Translations under genes and position numbers: made by a program
Notes under the pieces: model-generated
What the model saw: only the letters and a program-made list of their open reading frames with translations
Told to the model about the DNA's origin: nothing
Databases searched by the model: none
Source of the DNA: JBLMZI01 sp050258755
Lineage (GTDB): Bacteria > Bacillota > Syntrophomonadia > Syntrophomonadales > DTU052
Direction: 5' to 3'
DNA length: 64,000 bases
Assembly: GCA_050258755.1 (NCBI GenBank)
Contig: JBLMZI010000004.1
Coordinates: 310,001 to 374,000 of the forward strand
Shown: piece by piece, positions 8,463 through 16,512 of the stretch
Layout: the number at the start of each line of letters is the position of its first letter
How positions within the stretch are numbered: position 1 is the first letter of the stretch

Positions 8463-8478
8463 AAGTTTGCAAACAAAC

Positions 8479-8554
8479 GGACCATTGGCTCAACTGGCAG
8501 AGCAGGCGACTCTTAATCGTCAGGTTGTAGGTTCGACTCCTACATGGTCCACCA
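8479..8554 (+). tRNA. tRNA-Lys (anticodon CUU), CCA encoded
   Basis: All arms fold: acceptor GGACCAT/ATGGTCC, D stem GCTC/GAGC, anticodon stem GGCGA/TCGTC with loop CTCTTAA (anticodon CTT reading AAG), and T stem GTAGG/CCTAC with loop TTCGACT. Discriminator A and a genomic CCA follow. It is an isolated single-gene unit with its own promoter and terminator. Confidence 0.96.
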
Positions 8555-8563
8555 GAACGCAAT

Positions 8564-8598
8564 AACGCCGCTCCGGTTTCGGAGGGGCGTTTTGTTTT
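8564..8598 (+). terminator. Terminator of tRNA-Lys
   Basis: AACGCCGCTCCG pairs with CGGAGGGGCGTT around a GTTT loop (one mismatch), followed by TTGTTTT. Confidence 0.85.
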
Positions 8599-8747
8599 GA
8601 TTCCATGTCAAGGCCAATGCCTTCCGGTTTGCAGGGATTTATATCCATTGCGGCGAATCGTTGTTATTGACTCGATGATTACAGGACCGCTGCCAAATCG
8701 AACCACCTGTACCACCATTCTTCCGTTTGAAAAGGAGGAATCAGGGT

Positions 8748-9647
8748 ATGCACAGGAACATGAAACGCCATATTCTGGCAGTATTGCTCATCGTTTTGGC
8801 TGGATTCGGTTCCGGCTGTGATTCCAAATCATTCAATTCGATCACGCATTCAATCGATTCGACCCAGCCTGCTCCGCGCCCGATCACACCGTTCGAGCCG
8901 GGCATTGATCCTGCCTCGAAAACCATCCGGCTGATTCTTCCGCAAACCCAGGGTGCCGAATACTACAACGAACTGGTTGAAACGGCCCTGATAAACGCCG
9001 GTTATAGGGTTGATATCCGCTTGACCCCAAACGAACCTCAAACCCGGGTCATTGCAGATCTGGATAATGGTTCGGTTTCTCTGTATTACATGCTTCAATC
9101 CGCGGAGCGGGACGCCAAATATCCTTCGATCAAGGTCAATCTGACCAACGGTTTGATCGGCAGCCGGATTCTGTTCATCCGTAAAGGAACCCAGTCCAGG
9201 TTTGACGGCCTTCTTTCCCCCAAGGATTTCCGCGATCGCCATCTGATCGGCGCGATCGGGGCCAACTGGTTCGACGGGAAGGTTTGGAAAGCCAACAATC
9301 TGCTTTATGTGGGCATCACTGGCGATTGGAAGCTGATCTATGGCATGCTGAAAGCCGGCGACCGCGGCATCGATTATTTTCCGCGCGGGGCCAACGAGAT
9401 CTGGGATGAATATGCGGCTCATCCGGAACTCGATATCGAAAAGAACCTGATTCTTAAATATGACCGGGATTTCCATGTCTATCTGGGTAAAAACAGCCCG
9501 GCTCTCAAACCGGTGCTGGAATCCGCCTTGCAGAAAGCCCAGGCAGATGGCACTATCAATCGCCTGGTTCAAAAACACTACGCTAAACAGCTCAATTTGA
9601 TCCAATATGACAATCGAAAAGTGATTAACCTGAACACGCCGGAATAA
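8748..9647 (+). CDS. Lipoprotein solute-binding protein (extracellular, SBP family 3-like)
   Basis: The 299-aa product has a lipoprotein signal: charged start MHRNMKRH, a hydrophobic run, and the lipobox GSGC. The mature part begins IRLILPQTQGAEYYNELVE and ends FHVYLGKNSP...LVQKHYAKQL, resembling polar-amino-acid-type periplasmic binding proteins (two alpha/beta lobes). AAAGGAGG nine bases upstream favours this ATG over the in-frame start at 8727. No permease or ATPase gene is adjacent, so it is either an orphan receptor or serves a transporter encoded elsewhere. The ligand is unknown. Confidence 0.75.
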   Translation: MHRNMKRHILAVLLIVLAGFGSGCDSKSFNSITHSIDSTQPAPRPITPFEPGIDPASKTIRLILPQTQGAEYYNELVETALINAGYRVDIRLTPNEPQTRVIADLDNGSVSLYYMLQSAERDAKYPSIKVNLTNGLIGSRILFIRKGTQSRFDGLLSPKDFRDRHLIGAIGANWFDGKVWKANNLLYVGITGDWKLIYGMLKAGDRGIDYFPRGANEIWDEYAAHPELDIEKNLILKYDRDFHVYLGKNSPALKPVLESALQKAQADGTINRLVQKHYAKQLNLIQYDNRKVINLNTPE

Positions 9648-9866
9648 CCTGAGATCCGGTTCCCCTTTCATCTTCCCAACCAACCTGCTCCAAACCTGCT
9701 GCCACATTCCATATTATCCCGTTCGATATCCCAGAGTTCGGATCAATTTTCCGAAATATTTTTATATACTTTCTTTTTAAGGTTGCATTTTCCATATGAT
9801 AAAATGTTTTGGGATTCTATCCATTTCGTTTCCTTATTTCCTATCATATTGGAAGCTGGTGTTTAC

Positions 9867-11204
9867 ATGAGACCTTGGGGTAAAACGCTTGTACTTTTCC
9901 TGGCGATTATGGCTATGGTATGCGTATCTTTTGTGGCTGCCGCCGGACCGGCGCAGGCAAAAGAGATTGTTAAATTGGATATCAGAACGGCAACAATTCC
10001 AAACGTGACGGATGTTAATGACGTTGTCTACGGGGACGGAAAATATGTTGCCATATGCAATGGCAATACGCTCTTATATTCGGATAATGGACTGGAGTGG
10101 AACCGGTCTGTTTTCAGCGGTTTCGCGCCGCGCTTATATGGTTTGGCATACAAAACCGGGATATGGATTGCGATTGGGCCAAACTGCACCATGCTGATCT
10201 CTCATGATGGAATGAATTGGACCTGGTGTACATCGCGGCCCAACACCACAAAGCATCTTTATACAATGACAACCGGAGCAGACCGATTTGTCGGCGTACT
10301 TTCCGATGGCTCGATCATATGGTCAAAAGACGCTGAGAAATGGTCCCTCATCGAACGTGACCCCACCAAGCCTTTTAACCCCACCCGGATAAAATATGGC
10401 GCCGGCGGTTTCGTGATCTTTGGTTGCGACAACGATCACTACGCAAAGCAGCTAACGTCGGCTGACGGCGAAAAATGGGAAGAAATCAGAACAACCTGGG
10501 TGTCTTCTGTCACCGGTATTCTTTGGGGCAACAATGTGTTTTTGATTGCCGGAGCTGACGCGGTTTCGGGCAGCCCGACTTTCTACACTTCTTTAGACGG
10601 CAAACAAGCAAAACCTTGTGCAAACGTGCCGCGTACCTGGAGCGGAATGGTTTACACGTTCGGCGATGGCTGTTTTTGGGGCATCGATCCTTATCAGATT
10701 TATTGGACGAAAGATGGAAGCAAGTGGAATTCGCAGGTTCACGATTACCCCAGCAATTGGTACAGCCTTCTTTATGGCAACGGGCAGGTTCTGGCCTTCG
10801 CCAATAACGGCAAAGTGCTGATCTTTAAGACCGCGCCGTTCAGAACCGACCTTGCCTCGCTGAAAACCAGTACCGGAACCTTCAGTCCGGCCTTTAAACC
10901 AGAGGAAACCAAGTATACGCTAAATGTCCCCCCGGGCTCAGTTACCCTGGAAGGGCTTCCGGCAGGCAGCCAGGCCGCCGTCCGTTTTGAATCCGGGGCA
11001 AAATCGGTTTCCGGAACAACCACGACTTTCGATGTTAAGCAGGATACAACCATCAGGATAACCGTATCCAATCCCGTGAAAGATGAAACGTGTTACGAGA
11101 TTGCGGTGAAATGCGCCAAACCTACGCCAACTGCGGTGCTTGCCAAACAATCCCCTGCGATTGGGAAAGCGCCTAAAAAAACGGCAGCAGCAATCTTGGA
11201 GTAA
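9867..11204 (+). CDS. Exported propeller-like repeat protein with C-terminal cadherin-like domain (paralogue 1)
   Basis: The 445-aa product has a signal peptide (MRPWGKTL... to PAQAKE). Residues about 45-320 contain repeated blades with the pattern S-x-[DN]-G-x-x-W-x (SDNGLEWNRS, SHDGMNWTW, SKDAEKWSL, SADGEKWEE, TKDGSKWNS), as in BNR/photosystem-stability-type beta-propellers. Residues about 325-415 (LASLKTSTGTFSPAF then ETKYTLNVP) match the cadherin-like beta-sandwich domain common on secreted clostridial proteins. The next gene is a close paralogue of equal length. The longer in-frame start at 9783 is a TTG without a signal-peptide start, so 9867 was chosen although its ribosome site is weak (GGAAG). 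Function is unknown, probably surface or extracellular binding. Confidence 0.78.
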   Translation: MRPWGKTLVLFLAIMAMVCVSFVAAAGPAQAKEIVKLDIRTATIPNVTDVNDVVYGDGKYVAICNGNTLLYSDNGLEWNRSVFSGFAPRLYGLAYKTGIWIAIGPNCTMLISHDGMNWTWCTSRPNTTKHLYTMTTGADRFVGVLSDGSIIWSKDAEKWSLIERDPTKPFNPTRIKYGAGGFVIFGCDNDHYAKQLTSADGEKWEEIRTTWVSSVTGILWGNNVFLIAGADAVSGSPTFYTSLDGKQAKPCANVPRTWSGMVYTFGDGCFWGIDPYQIYWTKDGSKWNSQVHDYPSNWYSLLYGNGQVLAFANNGKVLIFKTAPFRTDLASLKTSTGTFSPAFKPEETKYTLNVPPGSVTLEGLPAGSQAAVRFESGAKSVSGTTTTFDVKQDTTIRITVSNPVKDETCYEIAVKCAKPTPTAVLAKQSPAIGKAPKKTAAAILE

Positions 11205-11255
11205 ATCAGACGAATCTGGGTTTTATCAATTTCAAGGAATTAGGAGAGAGCTAAA

Positions 11256-12590
11256 ATGACCTCATTGCTCAAAAAGCGATCGATTCTGTTAATGATGACA
11301 TTCATTATCGCGCTCGTCGTCATCCCGGCAAGTCCCGTTCAAGCAGCAGGTAAACCGAAATTGGAATATCGGGTTTATTCAATTGCAGGCAGCGTGACGG
11401 ACACATTTGCGGTTGAGTACGCGGACGGCAAATATGTCGCCTTGTGCAACAGCGGGCAAATCTTTTACTCGGAAAACGGTCGTGATTGGAATCGTGCGGT
11501 TTGGCAGGGCTTTTTGCCGGATCTGTATGCCCTGGCCTATAAAGACGGACTCTGGGTTGCCGCGGGCAACAGCTCATCAATTGTGGTGTCAAAAGACGGC
11601 ATTCACTGGACCAACTGCAAAAAACGGCCCACTACCACCAAAGACATCAGATGCCTGCATGCCGGCAAAGACAAATTTGTCGCCATGGTCGACGGTGGAT
11701 CCTTCATTTGGTCAAAAGACGGCCAGGAATGGAATTATGTCGAGCGGGAATCGTGGAAAGAATGGGTTCCCCGGACCATTAATTACGCGAACGGGAAATA
11801 CTATGCCTTTGGGTGGGACAATGGGTATTACGCGCTGATGTTCACCTCCCCCGACGGTATTAACTGGGATGAGCAGCGAACTAGTTGGGCATGGGAAGTC
11901 ACCGGAGCGGAATGGGGCAACGATCAGTTTCTTCTGGCGGGGACCGATTCGGTTACGCTTTTCCCGGCTATGTATTCCTCCACTGACTGTAAAAAGGTCG
12001 TTACCTGTCCGCCCATGCCGCAAACCTGGGAGGATTCTTACTATCGCTACGGTCATGGATACTTTTTCGCAATCGACCGGTACATGCTGTACTGGACTAA
12101 GGACGGCAATTCCTGGGAAACGGCCTGTCACGACTGCGAACTCAACTGGAAAGCACTTGCATTTGGCAAACATGAGTTGGCAGCTTTCGCTGACGGCGGC
12201 AAAGTGCTGATCATCAATACTGATCCGTTCAGTAGCGATCTGGCGTCGCTAGAAACCAGTGCTGGAAAGTTGTCTTCCGCCTTTAAGCCTTCTGAAACCA
12301 AATACACCCTGCAGGTTCCGGCTGGTCCGCTCACGATTAAAGCAATCCCGGTAAACAAGCAGGCGGTCTTGGAATTTAGCGACGGAACCCAAGTTTCAAG
12401 CGATTCTAGTATGACTGCATTGATTAAAGATAATACAACCGTGCGTCTGAAACTGACCGCACCGACCGGAGAATCGAGAACTTATGAAATCGCGGTACAG
12501 TGTGAAAAGCCGAAATCAACCGCGGTTTTGGCACAGAAAAAGCCGGTTAAACCTGCCAAACCCGGGGTAAAAATTGCGCTTAAAAATTAA
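11256..12590 (+). CDS. Exported propeller-like repeat protein with C-terminal cadherin-like domain (paralogue 2)
   Basis: The 444-aa product starts with a signal peptide (MTSLLKKRSILLMMT... PVQAAG). It then has blades of the same pattern as its upstream neighbour (SENGRDWNRA, SKDGIHWTN, SKDGQEWNY, SPDGINWDE, TKDGNSWET) and the same cadherin-like C-terminal domain (LASLETSAGKLSSAF...ETKYTLQVP). The two genes are 51 bases apart and colinear over their whole length, which indicates tandem duplication followed by substantial divergence. AGGAGAG precedes the ATG. It is probably co-transcribed with paralogue 1 and ended by the terminator at 12621-12656. Function is unknown. Confidence 0.8.
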   Translation: MTSLLKKRSILLMMTFIIALVVIPASPVQAAGKPKLEYRVYSIAGSVTDTFAVEYADGKYVALCNSGQIFYSENGRDWNRAVWQGFLPDLYALAYKDGLWVAAGNSSSIVVSKDGIHWTNCKKRPTTTKDIRCLHAGKDKFVAMVDGGSFIWSKDGQEWNYVERESWKEWVPRTINYANGKYYAFGWDNGYYALMFTSPDGINWDEQRTSWAWEVTGAEWGNDQFLLAGTDSVTLFPAMYSSTDCKKVVTCPPMPQTWEDSYYRYGHGYFFAIDRYMLYWTKDGNSWETACHDCELNWKALAFGKHELAAFADGGKVLIINTDPFSSDLASLETSAGKLSSAFKPSETKYTLQVPAGPLTIKAIPVNKQAVLEFSDGTQVSSDSSMTALIKDNTTVRLKLTAPTGESRTYEIAVQCEKPKSTAVLAQKKPVKPAKPGVKIALKN

Positions 12591-12620
12591 TTGGGCCGGA
12601 ATAATGGTCCTTACAAACGA

Positions 12621-12656
12621 AACAGCCGCCCGTGTAACCGCGAGCGGTTGTTTTTC
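12621..12656 (+). terminator. Terminator of the propeller-protein pair
   Basis: AACAGCCGC pairs with GCGGTTGTT (one G-U) and is followed by TTTTTCTC, 30 bases after the stop codon. Confidence 0.7.
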
Positions 12657-12675
12657 TCATGTTGATGAGGACGGA

Positions 12676-13431
12676 CTATTTCATTTTGTTCAGAAACGCA
12701 GTCATTCGGCGGACCATTTCCGGACTGCCCACGAAATGACGAAAGCCGTAAAGCTGTGAAACCATGGCTTGATCGAGTTCCATGCCGGGGATCCGATTGC
12801 TCTGTTCTTTGATCACCTGCATGCAGTACGGATCCTGCTTGGCCAGATGATGCGCCATCTTTTTGGCTTCCTCAAAAAAGGTCTCAACCGGATACACATA
12901 ATTGGCCAGACCAATCCGATAGGCCTCCTGAGCGCCGTACACACGCCCGGTCATGGTCAGCTCCTTGGCCACGCCCAGCCCGACGATCTTCCAGAGCGGG
13001 TCCATCAGCGGCGTGACCGCGACATTGATTTCCACCTGCCCGACCTTCGCAGTTTCCGAATATACCCGAAAATCGGCCATAACCTGAAGATCAAATCCGG
13101 CGGCCAATGCTGGCCCGCTGACCGCTGCAATGACCGGCGCCCGAAACTTCAGTACGGCCAGGAAGCATTCGGTGCACAGGTCGACCATCTCGTTTTTCTT
13201 GGTGAAATCGGCGGCTGCAATCGCATGAGGCATGTGAAAACCTGCGCTAAACACGTTGGGCCCCCCGGTAATAACAACCGCTTTTATCGAAGGATCCGCG
13301 CTCATGGTTTTGAAGCAGTCGACCAGCTCGCTCATGACGTCCAGACTGATCGCGTTTTTGGCATCGGGACGGTTCAGGGTGACGATGCCGATATCCGTTT
13401 CCTGTTCGAAAATGATGGTTTGATAGGCCAT
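12676..13431 (-). CDS. Enoyl-CoA hydratase/isomerase (crotonase) family protein
   Basis: This 251-aa protein has the crotonase layout: TLNRPDAKNAISLDVM at the N-terminus, FSAGFHMPHA for the CoA pocket/oxyanion hole, AVSGPALAAGFDLQVMADFRV and VGQVEINVAVTP. Aligned by eye to rat enoyl-CoA hydratase, the second catalytic glutamate (E164, here GQVE) is kept while the first (E144) is aspartate (GFDL), so the activity may be isomerase-like or different. Substrate is unknown. No beta-oxidation partners are nearby. It is probably a single gene. Confidence 0.85.
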   Translation of the reverse strand: MAYQTIIFEQETDIGIVTLNRPDAKNAISLDVMSELVDCFKTMSADPSIKAVVITGGPNVFSAGFHMPHAIAAADFTKKNEMVDLCTECFLAVLKFRAPVIAAVSGPALAAGFDLQVMADFRVYSETAKVGQVEINVAVTPLMDPLWKIVGLGVAKELTMTGRVYGAQEAYRIGLANYVYPVETFFEEAKKMAHHLAKQDPYCMQVIKEQSNRIPGMELDQAMVSQLYGFRHFVGSPEMVRRMTAFLNKMK

Positions 13432-13496
13432 GCCAGTCCCTCCTTTGCTGTTCTTGATCTATTTGACAGGAAGGTTTCAATCCCCTTTTCCAGGCC

Positions 13497-13522
13497 GCTG
13501 CTTTTCTTTTTCGAAAAGCAGC
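13497..13522 (-). other. Perfect inverted repeat upstream of the crotonase gene
   Basis: GCTGCTTTTC and GAAAAGCAGC form a 10-base stem with a 6-base loop between the rnj terminator and the crotonase gene. Without a T-run in either direction, it is not clearly a terminator and could be an operator. Confidence 0.4.
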
Positions 13523-13541
13523 ACGGTTCCCGAACAACAAA

Positions 13542-13566
13542 AGCCCTCTGGCATAACCAGAGGGCT
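13542..13566 (-). terminator. Terminator of rnj
   Basis: AGCCCTCTGG/CCAGAGGGCT with a 5-base loop is followed on the minus strand by TTTGTTGTT, 31 bases after the RNase J stop codon. Confidence 0.85.
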
Positions 13567-13596
13567 GAAGCAACCTTTTTTCAAGGATGGCTAACT

Positions 13597-15258
13597 TTAG
13601 ATTTCCATGATAATCGGCATGATCATCGGGCGGCGGCGGGTCTGATCGTACAGGAACTTGCTCAGGACTTCGCGGACCTGTGACTTAATGGTCGCCCATT
13701 CGGTAATATTCCGCTGTTCGCAGGCGGAAAGGGCTTCTTTCACCTTTTCCCGCGCTTCCTCGATCAGTTCCTCGGATTCGCGAACGTAGACAAAGCCGCG
13801 CGATACGATGTCGGGACCGGCAATCACGGTGCCGCTATCCTTTTGAATCGTTACCACGACGATGATAATGCCATCCTGGGAGAGCTGCTTGCGGTCCCGA
13901 AGCACGATATTGCCGACATCGCCAACGCCAAGGCCGTCGACCAGCACCCGGCCCGCGGTCACTTTCCCGGATACGACGGCCTTCTTTCGGCCAATCTCGA
14001 TGACCTGCCCGTTTTCCACGACAAAGACCCGAGATTTCGGAATCCCTAACGATTCGGCAATTTTGGCGTGGCGCATCAGATGCCGGTATTCACCGTGAAC
14101 CGGAATGAAATAGCGCGGGCGTACCAGGTTAATCAAGATTTTGAGTTCTTCCTGGCTGGCATGCCCCGAAACATGCACCCCGGTGGAACGTTCGTAGACC
14201 ACCTCCGCGCCCTGCCTGAACAGCAGGTCAACGGTGCGGGCAACCAGTTTTTCGTTGCCCGGGATCGGGGTTGCGGAAATAATCACGGTATCCCCGGGCT
14301 GGATGTCGATCCAGCGGTGATCGGACATCGCCATTCGGGTTAAGGCCGACATCGGCTCGCCCTGACTGCCGGTGGTGATGATCAGCATTTGATTGGCTGG
14401 ATGCCGGCTGATTTCCTCCATCTCAATCAGACAGCCGGGAGGAATATCAATGTAGCCCAGTTCACGGGCAATAGTGACATTATTGACAAGGCTTCGCCCA
14501 ACCACCGCCACTTTCCGACCGTAGCGATGTGCCGTTGTAATGACCTGCTGAATCCGGTGCACATTAGAGGCAAAGGTCGTCACGATGATCCGGCCTTCGC
14601 AGCGCCGGAACAGCTCCTCAAAGGTGTCGCCGACCAACCGTTCCGATCCGGTATAACCGGGCTTATCGGCATTGGTGCTGTCGGACATCATCACTAAGAC
14701 GCCCTTTTCGCCCAGTTCGGCAAACTTTCTAAAGTCCACCAGTTCTCCATCCACCGGGGTTTGGTCAATCTTAATATCGCCTGTGTGCAGCAGAATGCCG
14801 ATCGGTGTGTGAATGGCAATTCCAAGCGCGTCGGGAATGCTGTGACTGACGCGAATGAATTCGACTTCGAAACAGCCGATATTAATCATGTCCCGCGGCT
14901 TGACCGGAATCAGCCGGGCAGAAGTTACCCCCTGATCCTTCAGCTTGCTTTCGACCAGTCCCAAGGTCAATCGGCTTCCGTAAACCGGAACATCGATGTC
15001 TTTCAGGACGTAGGGCAGTGATCCGACGTGATCTTCGTGCCCGTGGGTCAGTAAAATCGCTTTTACCTTATCGCGGTTTTCCTGTAAGTAGGTGATGTCG
15101 GGAATGACAATATCGATCCCGAGCAGTTCCTCTTCCGGAAACATCAACCCGGCATCAATTACCACGATGCTGTCTTTGTATCGCACCGCCATCATGTTCT
15201 TGCCGATCTCTCCTAAACCGCCCAGTGGAATGACCAGCAATTTGTCGTTGTCTGCCAT
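13597..15258 (-). CDS. rnj: Ribonuclease J
   Basis: The 553-aa protein carries both 5'-3' exonuclease and endonuclease activity in this family and acts in mRNA decay and rRNA processing. It shows the zinc motif HGHEDHVGSL near residue 75, the beta-CASP region (MSDSTNADKPGYTGSE and TTGSQGEPMSALTRM), and VHVSGHASQEEL and HGEYRHL downstream, followed by the C-terminal domain. Length is standard. It lies directly downstream of dapA, as rnjB (ymfA) does in Bacillus, but it has its own promoter and a 200-base leader. Whether it is the J1 or J2 type cannot be decided by eye. Confidence 0.95.
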   Translation of the reverse strand: MADNDKLLVIPLGGLGEIGKNMMAVRYKDSIVVIDAGLMFPEEELLGIDIVIPDITYLQENRDKVKAILLTHGHEDHVGSLPYVLKDIDVPVYGSRLTLGLVESKLKDQGVTSARLIPVKPRDMINIGCFEVEFIRVSHSIPDALGIAIHTPIGILLHTGDIKIDQTPVDGELVDFRKFAELGEKGVLVMMSDSTNADKPGYTGSERLVGDTFEELFRRCEGRIIVTTFASNVHRIQQVITTAHRYGRKVAVVGRSLVNNVTIARELGYIDIPPGCLIEMEEISRHPANQMLIITTGSQGEPMSALTRMAMSDHRWIDIQPGDTVIISATPIPGNEKLVARTVDLLFRQGAEVVYERSTGVHVSGHASQEELKILINLVRPRYFIPVHGEYRHLMRHAKIAESLGIPKSRVFVVENGQVIEIGRKKAVVSGKVTAGRVLVDGLGVGDVGNIVLRDRKQLSQDGIIIVVVTIQKDSGTVIAGPDIVSRGFVYVRESEELIEEAREKVKEALSACEQRNITEWATIKSQVREVLSKFLYDQTRRRPMIMPIIMEI

Positions 15259-15309
15259 CCAGCACCTCCAGCCTTCCTCGGTTGCAGCTAATAAGCAGCG
15301 TTGTTCATT

Positions 15310-15373
15310 GGGGCAAACAGCGAAAACCGACCGCAGTTTGACACAGTCGGTGTCGAATAAACTTGTCCGCCCC
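15310..15373 (-). promoter_or_regulatory. Structured 5' leader of rnj
   Basis: Within the rnj leader the ends GGGGCGGAC and GTTTGCCCC can pair around an inner GACAC/GTGTC hairpin, and CCGAC can also pair with GTCGG. The mutually exclusive pairings suggest regulatory folding, possibly autoregulation. No known RNA family was recognised. Confidence 0.4.
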
Positions 15374-15468
15374 TTTTCGATTTTGCGGCGTCAACAACCG
15401 TACTACATCCGCTCATTCCACAATTAACGCCGAATTCACCGAAATTTCCGTTCGTTTATGTTGTAAAG

Positions 15469-15498
15469 ATTATACACGGAATGCCGTTCAAGATACAA
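15469..15498 (-). promoter_or_regulatory. Promoter of rnj
   Basis: TTGTAT-18 bases-TATAAT on the minus strand, with start near 15462, lies between dapA and rnj and gives a leader of about 200 bases. Confidence 0.6.
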
Positions 15499-15531
15499 GA
15501 GAATGAAGGTGCAATCGATATATTTTTTCGG

Positions 15532-16410
15532 TTAAATCAACTGCTGGCTTCGAAGCACCGTTTCCAGCTCCTGCTTTTCTTTCTCATTTGGCGCACACAG
15601 CGGCGGCCGCAGAAGACCAGTGTCCATCCCCTTGAGCCGCAGGGCTTCCTTCAGCAGGATCGGGCTGGTGGTGATAAACAACACTTTAAACACATCGAAC
15701 AACTGCAGATGAAGTTCAAGGGCCCGTTTCGTATCGCCGGCCGTAAATCTTTGAATCATTTCCGCCATCGGTTTGCCGATTAAATGACTGGCTACACTGA
15801 CAACCCCGTGCGCTCCCAAGGCCATCATGGGAAGTGTCAGCGAATCGTCGCCGCAGTAAAGCATAAAATCGTCCGGCAGCAGCCGTTTAAGCATCGAGGT
15901 CTGATCCATCATTCCGCTGGACTCTTTCAGTGCGGTAATGTTTTCAATCGCCGCCAGCCGGGCTACCGTTTCCGGCAGCATATTGATACTGGTCCGGCTT
16001 GGGATGTTGTACATCATCAACGGAATGCTGACTGCATCGGCAATCGATTTAAAATGAAGGTATAGCCCGTCCTGGGTCGGTTTGTTGTAATAGGGCGCGA
16101 CCGCCATGATACCGTCAACACCGATTGCCGCCGCTTTTTTCGCCAACTCAACCGTGCTCAGGGTGGCATTGGAGCCAATCCCGGCCCATATTTGGACCCG
16201 GCCGCCGACCGCATCCTTTACCGTTTGAAAGAGCTGAAGCTTCTCATCCGACGTCAGGGTCGGTGATTCGCCTGTCGTACCGCAGACAACAATCCCATCG
16301 CTGCCGTTCTCCGCCAGGTACCGGGCCATTTGTTTCGCCTTTTCTGAATCCACCTGGTACTGCGCATTGAATGGGGTGATCATTGCTGTCATTAACCGGG
16401 GATACTCCAT
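15532..16410 (-). CDS. dapA: 4-hydroxy-tetrahydrodipicolinate synthase
   Basis: The 292-aa enzyme condenses pyruvate with aspartate semialdehyde, the first committed step to lysine, diaminopimelate and dipicolinate. Visible motifs are GTTGESPTL, the YYNKPTQDGLY loop, MYNIPSRTSINM and LKESSGM with the Schiff-base lysine. Length is standard. The start MEYPRLMTAM has GGGAGG eight bases upstream; two earlier in-frame starts are less well placed. It follows dapG in the asd-dapG-dapA cluster used for spore dipicolinate and lysine supply. Confidence 0.96.
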   Translation of the reverse strand: MEYPRLMTAMITPFNAQYQVDSEKAKQMARYLAENGSDGIVVCGTTGESPTLTSDEKLQLFQTVKDAVGGRVQIWAGIGSNATLSTVELAKKAAAIGVDGIMAVAPYYNKPTQDGLYLHFKSIADAVSIPLMMYNIPSRTSINMLPETVARLAAIENITALKESSGMMDQTSMLKRLLPDDFMLYCGDDSLTLPMMALGAHGVVSVASHLIGKPMAEMIQRFTAGDTKRALELHLQLFDVFKVLFITTSPILLKEALRLKGMDTGLLRPPLCAPNEKEKQELETVLRSQQLI

Positions 16411-16512
16411 GAACCTTCCTCCCATCATGCTTAGCCGCCACATATCTGATTCGTCCGGGCTTTACGCAAGCTCCGAATGAATTCTTCCCTTCCCGATCCG
16501 ATATTTACAAGC

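Noticed and set aside
12769..13683. 304-aa plus-strand frame opposite the crotonase gene and the rnj 3' end
   Set aside because: Shadow of the crotonase coding frame; it crosses the rnj terminator and has no motif.
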